A stretch of 64,000 bases of DNA from an uncultured Collinsella sp. (lineage in GTDB: Bacteria; Actinomycetota; Coriobacteriia; Coriobacteriales; Coriobacteriaceae): assembly GCA_900541235.1 (NCBI GenBank), contig UQIW01000013.1:12175-76174 (forward strand), written 5' to 3'. The notes under the pieces were generated by a model. That model had not been told where the DNA came from. It made no database searches and saw only the letters and a program-made list of their open reading frames with translations. The position numbers and the translations under genes were made by a program. Below are positions 34,682-41,749 of this stretch, in pieces. The first letter of the stretch is position 1; each line of letters opens with the position of its first letter.

Positions 34682-34788
34682 TGCGGGTTCGGCGATGTCA
34701 CAACGGGCAATGATTAATCTGAATAAAGATGGTGCGCGGCCTTTTAGGCTGCGCTTTTGCTTTGCTTCGCGCCATGTGGGGGCGGTGG

Positions 34789-34997
34789 CGACGTGCATTT
34801 TTGCGAGTATTCTGCAGTCGAAGGTCCCTGCATACCGATCTCGGGCAAAAAATCGGGAGTTCTCGATGTTTTCTACGAATGATGGGCGGGGTTATGGGCT
34901 GGCAGCGTTTGATTTGCAGGGATATTCGCGGTCTTTGGCATTTATCGTGGCGCCCGAAGCTCTTGGTTATGTTGAATACTCCTAAAAATGCACGACG
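34789..34997. repeat. MITE-like 209-bp element with 24-bp inverted ends
   Basis: The ends (34789-34812 and 34974-34997) pair at 22 of 24 positions, GTGCATTTTTGCGAGTATTC facing GAATACTCCTAAAAATGCAC. A second pairing, CGAAGGTCC with GGACCTTCG, joins the interior to a site just outside the right end. The region is AT-richer than the flanks. Open frames inside have no ribosome-binding site or recognisable product. The remainder of the 559-bp ilvE-lemA gap holds only the long palindrome and a terminator. Confidence 0.55.
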
Positions 34998-35024
34998 CTT
35001 AGAGGGGGACCTTCGCGAAAAAGG

Positions 35025-35063
35025 AAACCGCCCCGTCGAAGTATGCATTCGACGGGGCGGTTT
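35025..35063. terminator. Bidirectional terminator next to lemA
   Basis: AAACCGCCCCGTCGAA pairs with TTCGACGGGGCGGTTT. Confidence 0.85.
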
Positions 35064-35099
35064 ATGCATTTGGCCGATTAAGGATGCGCTGTCAAACTA

Positions 35100-35651
35100 C
35101 TAGAACTTGACGGTCGGGGCCTGGCGGGCTGCTTCGGCGGCCTCGAAGCCCTGGCGCTCCTTAAACTGGAAGATGCCGGCAAAGATGACAGCCGGGAACG
35201 TCTGAATGGCGTTGTTGTAGCTGAGCACGCAATCGTTGTAGCTCTGGCGTGCATAGCTAATCTTGTTCTCGGTATCCTCGAGCGATGCCTGCAGCTGCGT
35301 AAAGTTGGTGTTTGCCTTAAGATCGGGATAGGCCTCGGCTACGGCGAAGAGCTGACGCAGCGCACCGGTCAGCACGTTGTCGGCTTCCATCTTGGCTTCG
35401 GGCGTGGTGGCCTTGACGGCGGTGTTACGCGCGCTGATCACGGCGGAGAGCGTCTCCTGCTCGTGCTTGGCGTAGCCCTTGACGGTCTCGACCAGGTTGG
35501 GGATCAGGTCGTTGCGACGCTGCAGCTGCGTATCGATGTTCTGCCAGGCGTTATCGATGCGGTTACGCTTGGTGACCATGTTGTTGTAGATGCCGGCGAT
35601 GGCGCAGGCAATCACAATGACAACAACGATGCCGATGATGACGGGAAGCAT
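35100..35651 (-). CDS. lemA: LemA-family membrane-anchored protein
   Basis: A 183-residue protein with one N-terminal membrane segment (LPVIIGIVVVIVIACAIAGI) then the family signature YNNMVTKRNRIDNAWQNIDT and RRNDLIPNLVETVKGYAKHE, predicted as long helices. LemA proteins are widespread and of unclear function, possibly linked to envelope stress. ATG 35651 was chosen at the start of the hydrophobic segment; the longer upstream frame enters the divergent promoter. It is divergent from a TetR-type gene. Confidence 0.85.
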   Translation of the reverse strand: MLPVIIGIVVVIVIACAIAGIYNNMVTKRNRIDNAWQNIDTQLQRRNDLIPNLVETVKGYAKHEQETLSAVISARNTAVKATTPEAKMEADNVLTGALRQLFAVAEAYPDLKANTNFTQLQASLEDTENKISYARQSYNDCVLSYNNAIQTFPAVIFAGIFQFKERQGFEAAEAARQAPTVKF

Positions 35652-35850
35652 GATGTCTCCGTTTCGAATGGCCGCGGCGGCATGCGCCAGCTGCCGTTGG
35701 TATAACGCTACTAGTATACCCGCAACGTTTTGTCGTGCCGAACTTTCCGGTAAGCGTTGTGTTTTCGGCGGGGTTGGCACCGGGGCAAAGCGCGCGAGGT
35801 ACAGGTGTAAGATATGCGACAGATTGACGAGTGTTGTCTTTGCCCTGAGG

Positions 35851-36447
35851 ATGGCGATACCAGTGGACCTTCGCATCAAGAAAACCTACCGCGCCCTGTT
35901 CGATGCCTTTACCGAGCTTCTCGAGGAGCATCGTTTTGAGGACCTGACGGTTGCCATGCTGTGCGACCGCGCCATGATTCGCCGCACGACGTTCTACAAG
36001 CACTTTCGCGACAAGAACGATTACTTTGCCTTTTATATCGATGAGCTCATGTCGGGCTTGCCGCAAAAACAGCCCGATGAGGCCGGCGCGGTATCTGCCG
36101 AGGACGTGCGCGCGCTTCGGCACGCGATTTTGGACGATGCCATGGATTTGATTCTGGCGCACGAGCAGCTCATGGATAACATTTTGGCAAGCAGCATGTC
36201 GGGCATGTTGACCAACGTTATTTGCGACCGCATTGCCCGTTCCATCCGCGAGCGTGTGATGAACGTGCTTGCCGAGGATGCCCTGGCTCCCGTGTCACTC
36301 GAGACGACGTCTGAGTTTGTCGCCGGCGGTATTATTCGACTTTTCACGATATGGTGGGAATCGGGCCACGATCTTGAGCGTCGACCTGAGATAGCCGACG
36401 TGGTCGATGCACTGTTTGAGCGGACCATGACGCCGGTGCATCACTAG
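35851..36447 (+). CDS. TetR-family transcriptional regulator
   Basis: A 198-residue regulator with N-terminal helix-turn-helix FEDLTVAMLCDRAMIRRTTFYKHF, followed by KNDYFAFYIDEL and an all-helical domain with a C-terminal TetR_C-like LFTIWWESGHDL. The start is uncertain: ATG 35851 (MAIPVDLR) and GTG 35863 are both possible, since GAGG at 35847 is too close to the first and rather far from the second. Its target is not clear; the divergent lemA is the nearest candidate. Confidence 0.78.
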   Translation: MAIPVDLRIKKTYRALFDAFTELLEEHRFEDLTVAMLCDRAMIRRTTFYKHFRDKNDYFAFYIDELMSGLPQKQPDEAGAVSAEDVRALRHAILDDAMDLILAHEQLMDNILASSMSGMLTNVICDRIARSIRERVMNVLAEDALAPVSLETTSEFVAGGIIRLFTIWWESGHDLERRPEIADVVDALFERTMTPVHH

Positions 36448-36450
36448 AAG

Positions 36451-36540
36451 TGGCGGAGAGAGGGGGATTCGAACCCCCGGAACGCTCTCGCGCTCAACGG
36501 TTTTCAAGACCGCCGCATTCAACCGCTCTGCCATCTCTCC
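36451..36540 (-). tRNA. tRNA-Ser (anticodon TGA), CCA encoded
   Basis: On the minus strand the 7-bp acceptor GGAGAGA pairs with TCTCTCC, followed by discriminator G and encoded CCA. The anticodon loop has TGA flanked by CT and AA, the T arm reads GGTTCGAATCC, and there is a long class II variable arm. Its length of 90 nt suits tRNA-Ser. Confidence 0.95.
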
Positions 36541-36591
36541 GTGAGTCGTAATGATAGCATCGTTTTGAATTTGCAACAGGGAAGGCGAACG

Positions 36592-38373
36592 ATGACGATC
36601 ACCGAAATCGACGAGAAGTTCATGCGCGAGGCGTTGGCGGAGGCGCGAGCCGCCGCGGCGGTGGGCGAGGTGCCCATCGGAGCCGTGGTAGTGCGCGCGG
36701 GTGAGATTGTCGCGCGGGCGCATAATCGCCGCGAGCTCGACCAGGATCCTTCGGCTCATGCCGAGTTCGCGGCCTTGTGCGCTGCTGCCCAGGCGCTTGG
36801 CCGCTGGCGCCTTTCCGACTGTACGGTCTACGTGACGCTCGAGCCCTGCTGCATGTGTGCGGGGCTTATGGTTAACGCGCGCGTGGGGCGCTGCGTGTAT
36901 GGCGCGTGCGACGCCAAGGCGGGCGCGTTGGGTTCGCTGTATGACCTGAATGCCGACTCGCGCCTGAATCATCGGTTTAACGTGACGGCTGGAGTCCTGG
37001 CGGATGAATGCCGTGAGCTGCTGAGTAGCTATTTTGGCGGTCTGCGCGGAGCGAGCGGCGCTGATTGCGGTTGTGGGGCCGATCTTGAAGCACACGCCGC
37101 TCACGCCGCAGCGCTTGCAGGTGCCGGTGAGGATGCTGGCGCGGCAGTTGACTTTGGTCCTGCGTGCCGCCGGCCCCGCCGTGTGCTGCTGGCGATCGAC
37201 TCCTTTAAGGGCAGCGTGTCGAGTGCACAGGCGGAGGCGGCGGTTGCCGAGGGCATGCGCCGCGTTTGGCCCGATGCCGAGGTGTGCACATTGCCGCTGG
37301 CAGATGGTGGCGAGGGAACGCTCGATGCCGTTGCCGCCTGCGGTGGCGAGCTTGTGACCTGCGAGGTTGCAGGCCCCTTTGGCGACCGCGTGTCCGCCCG
37401 GATACTGGTGGACGGCGAGCACGAGTTGGCTGTTATTGAGATGGCCGAGGCGGCCGGCATTGGGTACTCGCCTTGCACGGAGTCGTCGGCGCTTGCGGCT
37501 TCGACCTATGGCGTGGGCGAACTGATGCTTCATGCGGTTCGCGCGGGTGCAAAGACTATCTATATTGGCTTGGGCGGCAGCGCCACCAACGATGGCGGCG
37601 CCGGTATGCTGCAGGCGCTGGGCGCGCGTGTGGTCGATGACCAGGGCTGTGATGTCGCCCCCGGTCTTGCTGGCCTTGAGCGGGTGGCGAGCGTTGATTT
37701 GGCGCCAGCGCTTCGGGCGCTGAACGGCGCACGTGTCGTGGTGCTTTCCGATGTCGAGAATCCACTCGTGGGGCGTCGAGGCGCCCTAGCAGTGTTCGGT
37801 GGGCAGAAGGGCCTGCTGACGGGGGATGCCGAGGTCCTGCGCAGGTGCGACAGCTGGATGGTCGGCTACGGTCGCTTGCTCGACGCCGCGATTGCCGGAG
37901 CTCGAGCCCAGGGGTTGTTGCGCACACCCGAGGGCGCGCGGACATTTGGCTCGGTGCTCGGCGTGCCCGGCGCGGGCGCTGCCGGTGGCTTGGGCGCGGC
38001 GTTGCTGGCGCTCGGCGCGGAGCTACGCTCGGGTGTGGAGACGGTGCTCGATCTCGTGGGGTTTGACGAGCGTGTACGCGATGTCGACCTGGTCATAACG
38101 GGCGAGGGCAATATGGATGAGCAGTCCGCCGCCGGTAAGGCACCGGTGGGCGTGGCCCGTCGTGCGAAGCGATATGGCAAGCCGGTGGTCGCCGTCGTGG
38201 GCGGTCGCGCCGTCAACCTGGACACGGTGTATGAGCGGGGTATTGACTTGGTTTTGCCGATTTGCCGCAAGCCCATGCCTCTCGACCAGGCGCTCGGTGC
38301 GCAAGAAGCCACTGCCAACCTCATCTGTGCCGGCGAGTCAGCCGCCCAAGCCTATGACCTCGCTCGCCTCTAA
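36592..38373 (+). CDS. Fusion: tRNA adenosine deaminase (TadA) plus glycerate kinase
   Basis: One uninterrupted 593-residue frame joins two enzymes. Residues 1-~150 are a TadA-type deaminase: HAE at 56-58 and PCCMC at 85-89 provide the zinc ligands and proton shuttle, and MTITEIDEKFMREAL starts typically; it would make inosine 34 in tRNA-Arg. A linker with C159 and C161 and many Ala residues follows. Residues ~196-593 are a GarK/GlxK-type glycerate kinase with AIDSFKGSVS, PLADGGEGT, GLGGSATNDGGAGM and TGEGNMDEQS. No frameshift is visible. Spacing and an oppositely oriented tRNA-Ser upstream argue for its own promoter. Confidence 0.85.
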   Translation: MTITEIDEKFMREALAEARAAAAVGEVPIGAVVVRAGEIVARAHNRRELDQDPSAHAEFAALCAAAQALGRWRLSDCTVYVTLEPCCMCAGLMVNARVGRCVYGACDAKAGALGSLYDLNADSRLNHRFNVTAGVLADECRELLSSYFGGLRGASGADCGCGADLEAHAAHAAALAGAGEDAGAAVDFGPACRRPRRVLLAIDSFKGSVSSAQAEAAVAEGMRRVWPDAEVCTLPLADGGEGTLDAVAACGGELVTCEVAGPFGDRVSARILVDGEHELAVIEMAEAAGIGYSPCTESSALAASTYGVGELMLHAVRAGAKTIYIGLGGSATNDGGAGMLQALGARVVDDQGCDVAPGLAGLERVASVDLAPALRALNGARVVVLSDVENPLVGRRGALAVFGGQKGLLTGDAEVLRRCDSWMVGYGRLLDAAIAGARAQGLLRTPEGARTFGSVLGVPGAGAAGGLGAALLALGAELRSGVETVLDLVGFDERVRDVDLVITGEGNMDEQSAAGKAPVGVARRAKRYGKPVVAVVGGRAVNLDTVYERGIDLVLPICRKPMPLDQALGAQEATANLICAGESAAQAYDLARL

Positions 38374-38390
38374 GGCCTATCTCCCTATAT

Positions 38391-38455
38391 GTTGCGGTGG
38401 AATACGGAGTGTTTTTGCCTTTAAGGTGCCAATTCAGTCCGTATTCCACCGCAAC
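38391..38455. repeat. Constant-arm palindrome (GTTGCGGTGGAATACGG), copy X
   Basis: GTTGCGGTGGAATACGG pairs with CCGTATTCCACCGCAAC. An inner TTGCCTT/AAGGTGCCAA pairing is possible. Copy Y is at 55012-55076, and a partial arm occurs at 15845-15862. It lies 18 bp after the fusion gene and may act as its terminator. Confidence 0.75.
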
Positions 38456-38522
38456 TTCGAGAATGACCATTCGAGGTTGGCTGCCTTAGGTCTTGGGTCG
38501 GACCGTTTGCCACGAAATGCGA

Positions 38523-38654
38523 CCATCTACTACGTTAAGCCGGCCACCCTCGACCATCCCGGAATTTGCAAAAACAAAACCGCAGGTAGAAAGCTTGCCG
38601 ATTTTCGAAAAAGTCGGCTATGGTCGACCCCTGTGGCCTAAACGTAGTAGATGG
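38523..38654. repeat. Nested palindrome Z
   Basis: CCATCTACTACGTT (38523-) is repeated inverted as AACGTAGTAGATGG (ending 38654). Inside lie GCCAC/GTGGC, then TCGACCAT/ATGGTCGA, then the hairpin GCCGATTTTC with GAAAAAGTCGGC. It has the same onion-like build as the 69-bp-core elements, but no shared core was found. Confidence 0.6.
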
Positions 38655-38686
38655 GCCCTTTCTGTGGTGCGGCACCAAGCCGGTCA

Positions 38687-38769
38687 TTTTGGGATGGGAC
38701 TATTTTGACTACTCATTGGCTGCTCTGGCAATCGGGCTGCAAAAGTAGTCAAAAAAGCTCCGTCCCAAA
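38687..38769. repeat. Hairpin with TTTGGGACGG motif, copy 2 (minus orientation)
   Basis: Arms 38687-38712 and 38745-38769 are inverted with a few mismatches. The right arm read on the minus strand carries TTTGGGACGGAGCTTTTTT, nearly identical to 25791-25809, and GCTAA lies just outside it as in copy 1. Confidence 0.6.
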
Positions 38770-38821
38770 TTAGCTACCTTGCTCTGGCGGGCGGGAGCAG
38801 GTAAGATATACCGAGCGCCTA

Positions 38822-38925
38822 GCGCGTTCGATGGGTTCGGATGACGACATGTTCCGAATCTGGTCAGGTCCGGAAGGAAGCAGCCATAAGGAGCCTCTGT
38901 CGGGCATCCGAATCCATCGAGCGCA
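38822..38925 (+). ncRNA. ffs: Signal recognition particle RNA (small bacterial 4.5S type)
   Basis: The universally conserved Ffh-binding region GGTCAGGTCCGGAAGGAAG followed by CAGCC is present. Long-range pairing GCGTTCGATGGGTTCGGATG with CATCCGAATCCATCGAGCGC (two G-U pairs) closes the hairpin. The ~104-nt size and absence of an Alu domain define the short 4.5S type. A TTTTTT run at 38932 follows the stem and probably terminates it. Confidence 0.95.
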
Positions 38926-38950
38926 CGGGCGTTTTTTGGTGCCGCGACAT

Positions 38951-39045
38951 GGCCCGGCCGGCGGCGAGGTGTTTGGTGTCTCGCTGGTCCTCGGCTTCGC
39001 CTGCGGGATCGCTCGACTACCAAACACCTCGCCGCCGACCGGGCC
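38951..39045. repeat. Long palindrome, copy 4 (27-bp arms, 41-bp interior)
   Basis: GGCCCGGCCGGCGGCGAGG plus TGTTTGGT is inverted at 39019-39045 with one mismatch. The 41-bp interior carries TCCTCGG-CTTCG-CCTGCGG, the same TCCTCGG and CCTGCGG that flank the inner hairpin of copy 2. It directly follows the SRP RNA terminator. The rest of the ~900-bp stretch 38374-39273 contains no gene apart from the SRP RNA. Confidence 0.7.
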
Positions 39046-39188
39046 CCGTCGTCCAAAAATCATCCGTAAAGGCGCGTTTATCTAATTTAAATCTATCCCT
39101 TGTGGAATGCGGCTTGCTGGTGTTGTCTGGGCATTGATGGCTATGTGGTTCAAGAGGCGGCGGTGCTGTTGCTTGAATTTTTGCAGTT

Positions 39189-39230
39189 AAAGAGGCCCGT
39201 TTCCCTGGGTTGGGGAAACGGGCCTCTTTT
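39189..39230 (-). terminator. Terminator of the downstream surface-protein gene
   Basis: AAAGAGGCCCGTTTCCC pairs with GGGAAACGGGCCTCTTT; an identical stem is at 40501-40541. Confidence 0.85.
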
Positions 39231-39273
39231 CTCTCTGGGTTTGTGGATTGGCGAAGGTGGTATGCTCTGGCAG

Positions 39274-40287
39274 CTATTTTGAGTTCCTGATGCGGCGTGT
39301 GGCTGTGGCGGTTATTCCGAGGCCTGCGGCGGCGACTGCTGCGAGTGCGATTGCGCTCGGTGCTGTGTCGCCCGTGTTTGCGAGCTTGCCGGCGGTCATA
39401 TTTGCTTGCTTGCTGCTGCTCGAGTTCGCCTGCTTGGTGGAGCTTGGCGGGGTATTTTTGCCGGTCGCGGGCGAGCTGGCGGGCTGTGTTGCCTCGGCCG
39501 GTTGCGCCGAGTTGGAGGGAGGCGTCGTCTCGGTCGGTTTCGTTATCTCGGGCGAGGCGGCCTTGTCTGCCGCGGCCTTTGCCTCTTCGTATGCCTTGCA
39601 GGCGTCGTCATAGGCCGCTTGCGCCTTTTCCAAATCGCCGAGGAGCGCATTTCGCTTGGCAATGTCCTCGTCGATCTGGGCTTTAGCTTCCTCTGCCTCA
39701 CTTTCGAAATACTGAACCTGTTTTTCCTGGCTTTCGAGCCGGCGTTGGTAGCGGTGAAGATCATCTTCACAAGATTTTTCTCGCCTTTCTGCCGACATGA
39801 TCTCACTGCGCAACTGCTTTATTTGCTCCTTAATAGCTGTGCTGGGCTCCTCGTCGCCGAGTGCTTCAAGTGCCTTATCCAATTCTGCCTGAAGGCCGCT
39901 TGTCCGGTTGTGGGCCTCATCGTATTTGGCTTGGGCTGCATCGACGTTCGCTTGCATGGCGGGAAGGGGTTCCCTCCGTTTGGCGGCTTCCGCCACCACC
40001 ATGTCGTAGAGTTCTTGAAATGCGGCAATGTCTTCATCGATTTCCGCAATTTTCTCGGGACTTGCGGCGTCTTTTGCGGCCTCGAGGTTTTTGAGCGCTT
40101 CCTGCATGGCTGCATACGCTTTTTCTTTTGCGGCGGCCGCATCTTCCGTTTGCAAGGCAACTGCACCGGTGGGGGAGCTGGTTTCTGCCGCGATCGCCGC
40201 TACGGGGGCGATTCCCGCGACAAGTGCCGCGGAAAGGGCGATGCCCACAGTTGCTCGTCTTGCTCTTCTTGCGAGAATGTCGTTCAT
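39274..40287 (-). CDS. Coiled-coil surface protein with LAxTG-type sortase signal (paralogue 1)
   Basis: A 337-residue exported protein. Residues 1-34 form a signal peptide (RRARRATVGIALSAALVAGI, then AIAAE cleavage region). Residues ~50-240 are Ala/Glu/Lys-rich heptads predicted as coiled coil. A Pro/Thr/Ser-rich spacer (~245-300) leads to LANTGD, a hydrophobic stretch and the positively charged tail RRIRNSK, the layout of a sortase substrate of the LAxTG class used by actinobacterial sortase E. It is likely covalently wall-anchored. Function unknown; adhesion or a spacer role is possible. Confidence 0.75.
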   Translation of the reverse strand: MNDILARRARRATVGIALSAALVAGIAPVAAIAAETSSPTGAVALQTEDAAAAKEKAYAAMQEALKNLEAAKDAASPEKIAEIDEDIAAFQELYDMVVAEAAKRREPLPAMQANVDAAQAKYDEAHNRTSGLQAELDKALEALGDEEPSTAIKEQIKQLRSEIMSAERREKSCEDDLHRYQRRLESQEKQVQYFESEAEEAKAQIDEDIAKRNALLGDLEKAQAAYDDACKAYEEAKAAADKAASPEITKPTETTPPSNSAQPAEATQPASSPATGKNTPPSSTKQANSSSSKQANMTAGKLANTGDTAPSAIALAAVAAAGLGITATATRRIRNSK

Positions 40288-40500
40288 CTCGGCACCTCAT
40301 TTCAAGGGTCGGCGACTAACTTGGTAGCACTAATGTAAGTATATCAGGCGGTTTGCCCGCCATTGATCGGGCGTGCGCGTATGCCCCTTGATTAACAGCC
40401 ATTAAATCTATCCCTTAAGGAACGCGGCTTGCTGGTGTTGTCTGGGCATTGATGGCTGCGTGGTTCAAGAGACGGCGGCATTACCATTTGTTTTTCAAGT

Positions 40501-40543
40501 AAAGAGGCCCGTTTCCCTGGGTTGGGGAAACGGGCCTCTTTTT
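40501..40543 (-). terminator. Terminator of the upstream surface-protein gene
   Basis: The same 17-bp stem as at 39189, part of the duplicated unit. Confidence 0.85.
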
Positions 40544-40586
40544 GTCTCTTGGCTTGTGGATTGGCGAAGACAATAGCCGCTGGCGG

Positions 40587-41573
40587 CTATTTTGAGTTCT
40601 TGAGGCGGCGTGTGGCTGCGGCGGTTATTCCGAGGCCTGCGGCGGCGATTCCTGCGAGTGTGATTGCGCTCGGCGCTGTGTCGCCCGTGTTTGCGAGCTT
40701 GTCGGCGGTCGCATTTGCTTGCTTGCCGTTGCTTGTGTTCGCCTGCTTGGCGGAGCTCGGTGCGGCGTCTTTGCCGGCCGCGGGCGAGCCGGCGGGCTGT
40801 GCCGTCTCGGCCGGTTGCGCCGAGCCGGAGGGAGGCGTTGTCTCGGTGGGTTTCGTTATCTCGGGCGAGGCGGCCGTATCTGCTGCGGCTTTTGCCTCTT
40901 CGTATGCCTTGCAGGCGTCGTCATAGGCCGCTTGCGCCTTTTTCAAATTATCGAGGAGCGCATCTCGCTTGGCTGTTTCTCCGTCGAGGTGGGTTTTATT
41001 AAACTCTACTTCGCTTTCTAAGAAATAAATCAGGCTTTTCTGACTTTCGAGGCGCATTCGGCAGTGCTCAAGCTTATCTTCACAACGAGATTCTTGCTCT
41101 TGTGCATCCATGATCGCTAGTTCCAACTGCCATCTAGTTTCGTAATCCGTGTGGGGGATTTTATTTAATTCTGCCTCAAGGTCTCTTGTTCGGTTGTGGG
41201 CCTTATCGCATTCGGATTGGGCTGCATCGATGTCCGCTTGCATGGTAGGAAGGGATTCCTTATATATGGCAGCTCGCGCCAAATTAGTGTCGTAGTTCTT
41301 TTGAAAAATGGCAATTTTAGTATCGATTTCCGCAATTTTCTCGGGACTTGCGGCGTCTTTTGCGGCCTCGAGGTTTTTGAGCGCTTCCTGCATGGCCGCA
41401 TGCGCTTTTTCTTTTTCGGTGGCCGCGTCTTCCGTCTGCAAGGCGACTGCATCGACAGGGGAGCTGGTTTCTGCCGCGATCGCCGTTACGGGGGCGATTC
41501 CCGCGACAAGTGCCGCGGAAAGGGCGATGCCCATGGTTGCTCGTCTTGCTCTTCTTGCGAGAATGTCGTTCAT
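40587..41573 (-). CDS. Coiled-coil surface protein with LAxTG-type sortase signal (paralogue 2)
   Basis: A 328-residue paralogue of the preceding gene. The signal peptide, the segment MQEALKNLEAAKDAASPEKI and everything from KAQAAYDDACKAYEEAKAAA to the LANTGD sorting signal are nearly identical. Residues ~95-200 are much less similar, though still heptad-rich. Minus-strand TATACT near 41629 is a shared -10 candidate in both copies. The pattern suggests recent duplication with conversion of the ends or diversifying selection in the middle. Confidence 0.75.
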   Translation of the reverse strand: MNDILARRARRATMGIALSAALVAGIAPVTAIAAETSSPVDAVALQTEDAATEKEKAHAAMQEALKNLEAAKDAASPEKIAEIDTKIAIFQKNYDTNLARAAIYKESLPTMQADIDAAQSECDKAHNRTRDLEAELNKIPHTDYETRWQLELAIMDAQEQESRCEDKLEHCRMRLESQKSLIYFLESEVEFNKTHLDGETAKRDALLDNLKKAQAAYDDACKAYEEAKAAADTAASPEITKPTETTPPSGSAQPAETAQPAGSPAAGKDAAPSSAKQANTSNGKQANATADKLANTGDTAPSAITLAGIAAAGLGITAAATRRLKNSK

Positions 41574-41749
41574 CTCGGCACCTCATTTCAAGGGTCGGCG
41601 ACTTACTTGGTAGCACTAATGTAAGTATATCAGGCGGTTAACCCGCTCTTGAATCTCGCCAGAAATGACGAGTTGTTTACGCTTCTTTTGAGCTCACCGT
41701 ACTATCATGATTCGAATTGAGTGTGAATGATGATAGGGAGCGCCTTTTT

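Larger units (their letters stand above)
39093..41636 (-). repeat. Tandem duplication of a surface-protein gene unit
   Basis: Two copies of a ~1.3-kb unit: promoter, coding region, terminator and the trailing segment containing GCTTGCTGGTGTTGTCTGGG (near 39110 and 40428). The untranslated flanks and the first and last thirds of the genes are nearly identical, while the middle of the genes differs strongly. Confidence 0.8.

Noticed and set aside
34497..34985. Open frame across the long palindrome and MITE-like element after ilvE
   Set aside because: It begins inside ilvE in another frame, runs through inverted repeats, and its translation is repeat-derived.
35652..35879. 76-residue N-terminal extension of LemA
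   Set aside because: It would run through the divergent TetR promoter; the family starts just before the membrane helix as annotated.
38831..39085. Open frames within the SRP RNA and the adjacent palindrome
   Set aside because: The DNA is explained by the SRP RNA and the inverted repeat; overlapping frames on both strands arise from palindromic GC-rich sequence.
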